Shown one piece after another: positions 1-7,905 of a stretch of 64,000 bases of DNA. This DNA comes from Catelliglobosispora koreensis DSM 44566. Lineage in GTDB: Bacteria; Actinomycetota; Actinomycetes; Mycobacteriales; Micromonosporaceae. The translations under genes and the position numbers were made by a program. Numbering within the stretch: the first letter of the stretch is position 1; each line of letters opens with the position of its first letter. The notes below the pieces were generated by a model, which saw nothing but the letters and a program-made list of their open reading frames with translations, had not been told where the DNA came from and made no database searches. The DNA is taken from assembly GCF_000379685.1 (NCBI RefSeq), contig NZ_KB903292.1, positions 248,001-312,000 of the forward strand, read 5' to 3'.

Positions 1-299
1 GCGCCCAGGACATCGCTGAAGGCGTGCAGCAGGGGCAGACCCCGGTCGTTGAGCGCCTCAATGGTCAGGGTGCGGGCGCTGGCCGTGATGGACAAAGGCG
101 GGTCGACAAAGCCGATATCGGCTCGCGTATAACGCCCTGGAGTTTCGACCCCGGAGGTCAGGACCATCCCGCGACGGGAGTCGATCGCCTCGATCATGTC
201 GTCTAGAATCGATTGGCCGTCGACATTCTCATAGGTCGCCCAGACGGTGACCCCTCCTGGAGTTGACCAGGTCGCATGCTGCTTCTGACCGGTGCTCAT
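1..299 (-). CDS. trpE: anthranilate synthase, fused TrpE/TrpG type (5' end only)
   Basis: Partial gene running leftward off the window; about 99 N-terminal codons are visible. The ATG at 299-297 has a strong GAAGGGGG ribosome site a few bases upstream. The segments SRRGMVLTSGVE, PGRYTRADIGFVDPPL and TIEALNDRG match the start of single-chain anthranilate synthases, which convert chorismate and glutamine to anthranilate in tryptophan or aryl-metabolite synthesis. The catalytic and amidotransferase parts lie outside the window, so a role in primary tryptophan synthesis versus a secondary pathway (PhzE-like) cannot be decided. The divergent gene on the other strand begins near 393. Confidence 0.75.
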   Translation of the reverse strand, partial: MSTGQKQHATWSTPGGVTVWATYENVDGQSILDDMIEAIDSRRGMVLTSGVETPGRYTRADIGFVDPPLSITASARTLTIEALNDRGLPLLHAFSDVLG

Positions 300-379
300 C
301 GGGCCCCCTTCGAGTCCAGGCGCAGGTCGGCGGTGACCTTGGCGCGAATTGATCCTGCGAGGATATCAGCCTTAGCCCC

Positions 380-392
380 TAAACTCGGGCCG
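380..392 (+). promoter_or_regulatory. leaderless promoter of the 1074-aa gene
   Basis: A TAAACT -10 hexamer (380-385) lies 7 bases before a GTG at 393, the spacing expected when transcription starts at the start codon. No ribosome site precedes this GTG. I see no convincing -35 element. This spacing is the reason for choosing 393 rather than an ATG at 276, which would overlap the divergent trpE start. Confidence 0.5.
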
Positions 393-3300
393 GTGGAGGC
401 CGTGGATGAGCTGGGCGAGGGCGACGTTCGCGCGTGGTTAGGCACGCTTGATCAGTCGCAAGTGGACCGTTGGCTGCGCCAGGTCGCGCTTGAGTTGCTG
501 CACACGGTGGAGTTCAGCGGGCGGCTGGAGTTTGGTGCGCTGCTGCCCGCCACACACCCGTTTCGGGCTGGCTGCGCGGGCTTGCGTGACTGGCTGCTCG
601 GCGAGGCGCCATCGTTGCCGGTGGCGCTCGGGCACGGGTTCGGGGCTCAGGGAAATCTCGCCGAACTCACCCGTTTGTGTTCGCTCTTCACTCGCATGTC
701 AGTCCAGATTGGACACAGTGATGTGAATGGCACGGTCGACCGGCTCAACGCCCTCTGCAAGCGCCTGACCGACGTCGAGGTCACCGGCATCATGCGCGCG
801 AGCCTCGACCTCGTGCCGGCTCCTTCACCCGCGGACCTCGATACCGCACTGCCCGACGCACAGGCGTGGCTTGGTGACCTCTCGGCACGGATTGGTGGAC
901 TGTCCGCGATAGAACGGCTGGAGTGCGCGACCAGGCTGGAAGACGGAATCAGCAAGTACGTTCGCGATCCTAAGATCTTTCTAGAGCTGGCCGGGCCGGG
1001 ATACCCGGGAACCAAGCAGCCACGGGCAATGGGCCGCCGTTGGCCCACCGACACGTTGCCCTCCTTCGACTGGGCGGGCGCGGCCTTGGCCCGGGTGCAG
1101 GACGCGGCGGCGAGCGCGGTCGCCCCGCGAGGAGACTCCGAGACGGGCCTGATCAAGACGTTCGGTTTAGTGGACGAGGCGGTGTGGGCGGGACAGCTCG
1201 CCGGGCAGTTCGCCTTTCCCGGCTCTGCCGACGCTGACGCGCTGGCGGTCGCGCGCAACGGCTTGCGGAGGTTCCGCGCACGGGCACTGGATACGCTTGA
1301 TGTGCAAGCGTTTCTGCCCGTGCCCAAGGCGATGACGGCCGCGCCCTCAGACGACATCTACGGTCTGCTTTACGCCGCGGTGCCGAGTGAAGCGGCCGAG
1401 TTCTTCACTTCTGTGATCACGGAACTGGCCGATCTAATCGACCCGCAGGAGTGGTATGTCACGAAGCAGGCACTCAAAGCGGTCAGCCGGTTCAGTGAGC
1501 CGCTGGACTTGGAGCTACTGCAAACCCTCAGCAGGATAAGGCTTTCCGAGCCTGAACGATCGCTGCTGGGTTACGCGGCAGGCATGGCCTGGCGTTCCAT
1601 CGTGCGCAGCAGGGAGGTGCTGCCACGACGGTCTATTCCTAGCGCTGGCCATCCCGCCGACTGGGAACGGTCGTACGCCGCCGAAGCCGACCGCGCCGAA
1701 GCCTTGCGTGCCCTGGCACTTGTCGCGCCGAGCGCGGATTGGCTCACCCAACGCTGGCCGCGTCCCCTCGCGACGGACGAAACCGTATGCGGTCCAGCGG
1801 GTTCCGCCGGCATACAGGCGATGGCGGGACGCCCGCGGGCGATGTGGGTGACCGACACGGGCTGCGCGCTTCCCGCGCAGATCGTCGTGAACGACCGGGG
1901 CCTCGTGGTCGCCGCTGATGGCATCAGTGCGCTCTTCGATCCGGCGACCGGGGCACAGCGCGGCAAGCTGCACGCGTCTTTCGGTGGCATCAGTGGCCGG
2001 GCGGTCCGCGTGGGGGACCTCGGCCGTGACCTGATCACGGGGGCCGAACTGCCGTCGCCGCCATCGGTGAAAGCGTTGCAGGAGCCGGTTTACCGCACGC
2101 ATGACGGGCTGATCGTCCAGGAGACGACGATCGCGCAAGGCATCACCTATGACGCTGTTGGCACTTTCATTCGCGCCTGCGACGACGAAGGTGCTCAGGT
2201 CTGGGAAGTGAGCGTCGGTGAACTGATCGGGCACTTACGCCCACGGCTGGATACCTATCCCGAGGATCCGGGCGACCACGGCTACGGCGTCGCGGCGATG
2301 ACTCCCGCCAACGGCTGCCTTTACGTGCTGACGACCGGAAAACTGTTGCTGCGCTTGGAAGCCGATCCGGAAGGTTCGCTCTATCCTCCGCTCGATGTGC
2401 GGCGGCCAGTTTCCGATCCGCTGCCGCCCGAGGTCACTGACGTGACCGGCTGGCGTTACGCCACGAGGGTCTCGTTCGGGCAGGAGAAGGCTTTGCTATG
2501 CGGTTCGGAACCCTTTACAGCACAACGGGTTTATGAAGCACTGACACGGCGCGGCTATCAGGTGTCGCGGGTGACCGGTGAGGAGAGGTGGGTCGCCGGG
2601 GTCGAAAACCCCGACCAGGAACGGTATCGCGTGCACGCCTCCCGAGACAGCAGCGCTAAGTGGTACTCGCTGATCGGCCCGCGCTGGGTCACGCTCGACG
2701 CCGCGCACCGGCGCTGGTTCTACTGGAGCCGGCGCGAGGACATGTTCTATGACGACGACCGCTTCATCTACGTCAGTGACGAGATGGCCCGGCTCATCGC
2801 GCTATGCCAGGGCGCGGAGTTGCTCGACGACGAGGCCAACGGGCTGGTCTATCAGCACGCGTGGGCGCGGGGCCAGCGGCCGCGCCACGAACCAGCGGGC
2901 CTGGAAGGCAGACTGTCCGCCTTGGAGGAACAGGCGGCTTCGCTAACGGAGATAGAGCCACACCGCGAGGTGGTACGCCGGGGCTACGCCCCTGAGCCGC
3001 AACGGGTGGCCCAACTGCCCGCCGTCGCGGCCGCGTTCAACGAGAGCTTCCCGCTCGTGCGCTTGAACTACGGCTTCTTCGAAAGCCCCGTTCTCCTGGT
3101 CAACAAATTGGCGATTGACGGAGTGGCTTACTCGATCTACGTGCAGTTGTGGACGTCGAGTTTGGAGTATCAAGCCGTGACGCCGTTTTGCCCCGAGGAG
3201 GGTTACCGCATCGACGGTGACGACCTCGACCCCGCGCGCAGACGTGCCAAGGTGGGCACGCGATCAAACTTCCCCGTCTCGCCGTGGCGGCTGTGGACCT

Positions 3301-3617
3301 ATGTCGACCACGACGCTGATCCTGGCTCGCCCGCGGCGGCGGTGGCCGAGTCGCTCTGGCTGGAACTGACCTTCCCCGGCGATCAAGCCTTCCGCAGCGC
3401 GTCCTATCGTCGTGGCCGGTGGGGCATGGTCTACGACGAGTGGGTGCAGGAGCCCTATGGCCTGCTGCCCGTGGTCCCCGGGCTAGCCCCGGAGTGGGTC
3501 TCGATCCAGCTGCCAAAGTTGCCTGAGCTGCTGAAAACCGTGACGGCCCGCCTGCGTTACCTGCCTGATCAGCCGAGGCCGGCGGACACCAGCTTCTTCG
3601 AAGCACACCGGCCGTAA
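393..3617 (+). CDS. large protein of unknown function
   Basis: A 1074-aa protein that I cannot place in a family. It has no signal peptide and no membrane segment, so it is probably cytoplasmic. The N-terminal half is helix-rich and leucine/alanine-rich. The middle (roughly 500-800) carries short beta-type stretches such as AQIVVNDRGLVVAADG and CLYVLTTGKLLLRLE that resemble propeller blades or a sensor beta-domain. The C-terminal third is rich in tryptophan and tyrosine (RRWFYWSRR, WRLWTYVDH). An earlier in-frame ATG at 276 would add 39 residues. It stands alone between divergent trpE and a secreted phosphoesterase whose TTG/ATG starts follow at once, so it may share its transcript with that gene. 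Confidence 0.6.
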   Translation: MEAVDELGEGDVRAWLGTLDQSQVDRWLRQVALELLHTVEFSGRLEFGALLPATHPFRAGCAGLRDWLLGEAPSLPVALGHGFGAQGNLAELTRLCSLFTRMSVQIGHSDVNGTVDRLNALCKRLTDVEVTGIMRASLDLVPAPSPADLDTALPDAQAWLGDLSARIGGLSAIERLECATRLEDGISKYVRDPKIFLELAGPGYPGTKQPRAMGRRWPTDTLPSFDWAGAALARVQDAAASAVAPRGDSETGLIKTFGLVDEAVWAGQLAGQFAFPGSADADALAVARNGLRRFRARALDTLDVQAFLPVPKAMTAAPSDDIYGLLYAAVPSEAAEFFTSVITELADLIDPQEWYVTKQALKAVSRFSEPLDLELLQTLSRIRLSEPERSLLGYAAGMAWRSIVRSREVLPRRSIPSAGHPADWERSYAAEADRAEALRALALVAPSADWLTQRWPRPLATDETVCGPAGSAGIQAMAGRPRAMWVTDTGCALPAQIVVNDRGLVVAADGISALFDPATGAQRGKLHASFGGISGRAVRVGDLGRDLITGAELPSPPSVKALQEPVYRTHDGLIVQETTIAQGITYDAVGTFIRACDDEGAQVWEVSVGELIGHLRPRLDTYPEDPGDHGYGVAAMTPANGCLYVLTTGKLLLRLEADPEGSLYPPLDVRRPVSDPLPPEVTDVTGWRYATRVSFGQEKALLCGSEPFTAQRVYEALTRRGYQVSRVTGEERWVAGVENPDQERYRVHASRDSSAKWYSLIGPRWVTLDAAHRRWFYWSRREDMFYDDDRFIYVSDEMARLIALCQGAELLDDEANGLVYQHAWARGQRPRHEPAGLEGRLSALEEQAASLTEIEPHREVVRRGYAPEPQRVAQLPAVAAAFNESFPLVRLNYGFFESPVLLVNKLAIDGVAYSIYVQLWTSSLEYQAVTPFCPEEGYRIDGDDLDPARRRAKVGTRSNFPVSPWRLWTYVDHDADPGSPAAAVAESLWLELTFPGDQAFRSASYRRGRWGMVYDEWVQEPYGLLPVVPGLAPEWVSIQLPKLPELLKTVTARLRYLPDQPRPADTSFFEAHRP

Positions 3618-3678
3618 TTTGTTTTCAGTTCATCTCCAGGTCTTGAAAATTAGTCACCTAATCAGGTTGACTGCCGGC

Positions 3679-6600
3679 ATGAGTCGTGCGCGTGGAAGGG
3701 TTGCCCTCCACTTTGTCCTGATCTCTGCGCTCGTGCTGCCACTGCCCAGTCCCGCGGTCGCAGTGGCCAACACCGCGCAGGCCCTTCAGGCTCAGCCAAC
3801 CCTGGAAACTGACAAGGACGTCCGGCCAGTCGCGCCCGGCGTCACACTGACCTCCTTCGACCGGATCGACAGCCTGGGCTGGCTGCGGGCCGACGCGCTC
3901 AGCGCCGACCTGTCCGGCGGGGCTTCGGTCGACTACCTCTACTCCGGAGCGGTCTCCACCCCCGAGCCGCTGACCGGCCCGGCTGGGCGAACCCGTGCCG
4001 TGGCCGCCGTCAACGGAGACTTCTTCGACATCAACAACTCCAGCGCGGCGCAAGGCATCGGCATCCAAAGTGGACAGCTGATCCAATCGCCGGTCGCCGG
4101 GCACAACGCCGCCGTCGGGATCACGGCCGAGGGCCTGGGCAAAGTCCTTGAGGTGTACTTCGAGGGAACGGCGACCAAGACGGGTGCTAGCCCGGTCGCG
4201 TTGACGCAGTTCAACAACCTCATCCAGGCCAACGGTGTCGGGGCGTTCACCTCGCTTTGGGGCGCTTACACGCGTACCCGCGCGGTTTCCGGCGCGAGCC
4301 GGGTCACTGAGGTGACGGTCTCCGGCGGAGTCGTCACCGCCGTGGCCAACGTCGCCGGAGCGGGTGAAATCCCTTCGGGCACCACGGTTTTGCTCGGCCG
4401 TGACGCGGGCGCTGACGCCTTGTCCACCTTGGCCGTTGGCGATCCCATGGTGATTGCCTATCAGCCCAAGCCGACCGGCGACGCCAACCTGAAGGCGGCC
4501 ATCGGCGGCAACTACGTGCTCGTGCGCGACGGTGTGCCGCAGCAGATCGCCGATCCGTCACTGGCACCGCGTACGGCGGTCGGATTCTCCGCCGACGGCC
4601 GCACGATGCACCTGCTCACGGTTGACGGACGTCAGGTCGACAGCCGCGGCGTGACACTCACCGAGATGGGCCAGATGATGGCCGAGCTTGGCGCGCACAA
4701 CGCGCTAAACCTCGACGGTGGCGGATCGTCGACTTTGCTGGCCCGCGAACCGGGATCGGCCAGTGTGCAGACGGAGAACCAGCCGTCTGACGGAAGCCTG
4801 CGCCCGGTGCCGAACGGGCTGGGCATCTTCGCCCCGGCTGGTTCCGGGAATTTGAAAGGATTCTGGGTCGAGACCGCGATCGACGCCCGTGACGCGGCGG
4901 GCGTGGGTCCCGTGCGCGGCGGCCGTCCGGACCGGGTGTTCCCCGGCCTGACCCGCCAGCTGACCGCCGCCGGTTATGACGAGACCTTCGGCCCGGCCGC
5001 GGCCACACCGCAATGGCGCAGCTCCAACCTGATCCACGGTTACGTCAAGAACGGTGTGTTCCACGCGCTCGTGCCCGGAAAGGTGAACGCGACCGCGTTC
5101 CAAGGGTCCGCGACCGGAAGCATCGGCCTGACCGTGCTCGGACCGCTGGACCGGATCCAGGCGACGCAGACGAAGCTCGGACTGTCCGGATTGGACGCCA
5201 CGGCCACGGTTGGTGTTGTCGGGTTCGACGGCGAGGGCACCAGCGCGCCAATCGAGCCCGGCGACGTGAAGTTGAGCTATGACACCTCACTGTTGAACGT
5301 CACCGGTGAAGGAGGCGTGCTCAAAGTCAAGGCGCTCAAGCCGGTCGGGGCAGGACTGATTACCCTAAAAGCCGGCCAGGCCGAGACCGTCATCGGTGTG
5401 ACGATCGGCTTGGAAAGCGTTGTCATCGCTGATTTTGAGAACGCCTCCCAGTGGTTCTACAACGCGATTCCGGCCGACATCCCGGGATCGGTCAGCCCCG
5501 TCGCGGGCAAGACGGGTACGGGCCTGAAACTGTCCGCTGACTTCACCAAGCACAGCGTGACCAGGGCCGCCTATGCCAACCCGCCCGCCTTCATCGACGT
5601 TCCCGGTCAGCCACAAGGGTTCTCGATGTGGGTGCACGGTGCTGGCAACGGCGAGTGGCCAAGCCTGCATCTCGTTGACGGCAACGGTTCCGCACTCGTG
5701 CTCCGCGGCCCCAACGTCACGTGGACGGGCTGGCAGCAGGTGACCTTCGCCGTGCCGCAGGGAGCCGTGTATCCGTTGAAGGTCCGGCGCTTCTACGCAC
5801 CGGAAATCAAGGCGGCCGCGAAGTACCAGAGTGAACTGATCATCGATGAGCTGGCCGCTCTCGTGCCACCGTCACTGGAGATGCCAGCCGCGCCGTTCCT
5901 GACGGACCGTGTGGTGATCCGGGATGGCACCGTGGACGGTGCGCCCTGGCGCTTCGCGGTCATGTCCGACTCGCAATTCGTGGCGGCCAATCCCGACAGT
6001 GACATCGTGGCCCAAGCCCGCAGAACCTTGCGGGAAATCAAGGCGGCCGGTCCCGACTTCGTCATCATCAACGGTGACTTCGTCGACACCGCCTTCCCAC
6101 AGGACTTCGCGTTGGCGAAACGCATCCTGGATGAGGAGTTGCGTGGGGAGTTGCCGTACTACTACATCCCGGGCAACCACGAGATCATGGGCGCGCCGAT
6201 CACGAACTTCCAGGCCGTATTCGGTGACGTCAACCGGGTGCTCGACCACAAGGGCACACGTTTCGTGATGCTCAACTCCGGTGACGGGTCACTGCACGTG
6301 GCACAGCTCAACATGCTGCGACAGGCACTCGACACCGCCACCGGCAACGTGGTGGTGATGCACCACCACCCGCCGCGCGACCCCACCCCGGCCAAGGCTA
6401 GCCAGCTTGGCGACCGCAAGGAAGCGGCGCTGATCGAGCAATGGCTGGGTGATTGGGAGAACGCGACAGGCCAGCAGGCCGTGTTCATCGGAGCGCACGT
6501 GGGCACGTTCTACGCGGGCCGCGTTGATGGAGTGCCCTACTTCATCAACGGCAACTCCGGCAAGGGCCCCTCGACGCCTGCCAATGAGGGCGGCTTCACC

Positions 6601-6957
6601 GGATGGACCCACTTCGGCGTGTACGGCAGTGAGCTCAAAGCCGAAGTGCAAGCGCACGTGAACGGACTGTCGCTCACCGCGCCCGGGGAAGCGAAACTGC
6701 TCACCCCCGTGACGGTGACAGCGGCTGTCGAACAGACCGGCCGCACCGTCCCCGTGGCGGCACCGGTCAGCGCGGACTGGACCGGGTCGGCAAATGTCTA
6801 CATTGGACCGGCTTTCGGGCTGCGGCCATGGCACCATGCCTGGTTCGATCCCGAGTCCGGAAAGCTGTTGCCACTGCGGCAATCCGGCTCGGTCGGCCTC
6901 TCCGTGACGGTGAATGGCGTGACCGCGACGGCGACGATCGCCTTGACGCCACGCTAG
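3679..6957 (+). CDS. secreted phosphodiester glycosidase-metallophosphoesterase fusion
   Basis: A 1092-residue exported protein. The ATG at 3679 starts a clear signal peptide (MSRARGR, a hydrophobic run, then SPAVAVA); an in-frame TTG at 3619 would bury it, so 3679 is preferred. Residues about 100-360 form an NAGPA-type phosphodiester glycosidase domain (VNGDFFDINN, LNLDGGGSSTLL). A beta-rich linker and carbohydrate-binding-like region follow. Residues about 755-960 are a calcineurin-like phosphoesterase (MSDSQF, INGDFVD, PGNHEIMG, HHHPPRD, GAHVG), with a beta-sandwich tail to the C-terminus. Two hydrolases in one chain suggest stepwise attack on sugar phosphodiesters such as teichoic or capsular polymers; that substrate is inference. 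The stop interlocks with that of the convergent regulator (CTAG at 6954-6957). Confidence 0.85.
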   Translation: MSRARGRVALHFVLISALVLPLPSPAVAVANTAQALQAQPTLETDKDVRPVAPGVTLTSFDRIDSLGWLRADALSADLSGGASVDYLYSGAVSTPEPLTGPAGRTRAVAAVNGDFFDINNSSAAQGIGIQSGQLIQSPVAGHNAAVGITAEGLGKVLEVYFEGTATKTGASPVALTQFNNLIQANGVGAFTSLWGAYTRTRAVSGASRVTEVTVSGGVVTAVANVAGAGEIPSGTTVLLGRDAGADALSTLAVGDPMVIAYQPKPTGDANLKAAIGGNYVLVRDGVPQQIADPSLAPRTAVGFSADGRTMHLLTVDGRQVDSRGVTLTEMGQMMAELGAHNALNLDGGGSSTLLAREPGSASVQTENQPSDGSLRPVPNGLGIFAPAGSGNLKGFWVETAIDARDAAGVGPVRGGRPDRVFPGLTRQLTAAGYDETFGPAAATPQWRSSNLIHGYVKNGVFHALVPGKVNATAFQGSATGSIGLTVLGPLDRIQATQTKLGLSGLDATATVGVVGFDGEGTSAPIEPGDVKLSYDTSLLNVTGEGGVLKVKALKPVGAGLITLKAGQAETVIGVTIGLESVVIADFENASQWFYNAIPADIPGSVSPVAGKTGTGLKLSADFTKHSVTRAAYANPPAFIDVPGQPQGFSMWVHGAGNGEWPSLHLVDGNGSALVLRGPNVTWTGWQQVTFAVPQGAVYPLKVRRFYAPEIKAAAKYQSELIIDELAALVPPSLEMPAAPFLTDRVVIRDGTVDGAPWRFAVMSDSQFVAANPDSDIVAQARRTLREIKAAGPDFVIINGDFVDTAFPQDFALAKRILDEELRGELPYYYIPGNHEIMGAPITNFQAVFGDVNRVLDHKGTRFVMLNSGDGSLHVAQLNMLRQALDTATGNVVVMHHHPPRDPTPAKASQLGDRKEAALIEQWLGDWENATGQQAVFIGAHVGTFYAGRVDGVPYFINGNSGKGPSTPANEGGFTGWTHFGVYGSELKAEVQAHVNGLSLTAPGEAKLLTPVTVTAAVEQTGRTVPVAAPVSADWTGSANVYIGPAFGLRPWHHAWFDPESGKLLPLRQSGSVGLSVTVNGVTATATIALTPR

Positions 6958-7820
6958 GACCACTCCCAGCGCAGGGCATAGATGCCAGGTGGCGGGTCGA
7001 GCTGAATGAGCACCGGCCCGTCACCGATCGTCCGGTGTTCACCGGAAATCGTTGCCTGATAAGAGCTGTAGCACCTTAGTGGCACCCGTGACGGGTGAAA
7101 CACGACGCTCATCGTCAGATCCCGGGCACCCGCGTTGGCGCGCAGGGTGGCCCGGGTTTCATTTTGCCCGGGCGGATATTTGATCCAGAACTCCACGAGG
7201 CCCAAGTCGCCGCGGTTGAGGGTCTGCTGCAACTGGAACTCGAAGACGCACGTCGACGAAGCGCCGTCACCCCGGAACCGGCTCAGCGTGCAGCCCTGGG
7301 CATAGGTCACGACGGGTGCCTGCGGCAGCGAGCTGCACCGCATGGCGAAAAACGTACGGGTCACGCCGTCATGCTGGGCAAGCAGAATCCGCCGCATGCG
7401 CACGCTGTGCTCCTCGCCAAACGCGTCCAGGTAATAGGTCGCGTGCTGGGCGACTTTCGCCGGCTGAGCGAGGTCCTCGGGCTGAGCGTCCAGTTTGGCC
7501 AGCATGCGGGTGAGCGCCGGGGCGCTGCGCCACGTCCGGTCGAGAAGGGACCGGTGATTGGCCCGCGGCTGGTACCGCCCACGGGGCTTTCTTGCCGGCA
7601 AAGTCGCGATAGCTGACCCAGCTGCTAAACCAAGCATGGCTTCAAGGTGACGAATAGCGGCGATCGAGGCCGCCCGCTCCGGAACGTTGGAGCCGGTCTG
7701 CCAATAGCTCAGGGCGCTGATGCTGACCGGAGTTCCGCGCTCGTGCAGCCCACGGGAGATCTCCGCCAGGCTGAGGCCGCTGCGGGCGATCGCCTCGCGC
7801 AGCAGGGCACTGAAGTCCAT
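6954..7820 (-). CDS. XRE-type DNA-binding regulator with C-terminal beta domain
   Basis: A 288-aa protein. Residues 1-65 form a Cro/CI-type helix-turn-helix (LLREAIARSGLSLAEISRGL, then SISALSYWQTG). The remaining about 200 residues are beta-rich with conserved-looking tryptophans and tyrosines (FWIKYPPGQ, LRWEWS at the C-terminus) and look like a ligand or partner domain I cannot name. The ATG at 7820 is preceded by GGGGTGA. It sits between two genes for secreted metallophosphoesterases and is divergent from the second, so it probably controls that gene, itself, or both. Confidence 0.75.
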   Translation of the reverse strand: MDFSALLREAIARSGLSLAEISRGLHERGTPVSISALSYWQTGSNVPERAASIAAIRHLEAMLGLAAGSAIATLPARKPRGRYQPRANHRSLLDRTWRSAPALTRMLAKLDAQPEDLAQPAKVAQHATYYLDAFGEEHSVRMRRILLAQHDGVTRTFFAMRCSSLPQAPVVTYAQGCTLSRFRGDGASSTCVFEFQLQQTLNRGDLGLVEFWIKYPPGQNETRATLRANAGARDLTMSVVFHPSRVPLRCYSSYQATISGEHRTIGDGPVLIQLDPPPGIYALRWEWS

Positions 7821-7905
7821 ATGGCATCACCCCGGCGTCCAGAGTTATCCAGTTCTGCGCACTCTAGGCCTGGAGGGGCAGCATGGCAAGGAGTTGAGTC
7901 TGTCT

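Noticed and set aside
3619-3678. TTG start at 3619 for the glycosidase-phosphoesterase
   Set aside because: It would put 20 residues before an otherwise standard signal peptide; the ATG at 3679 is the better start.
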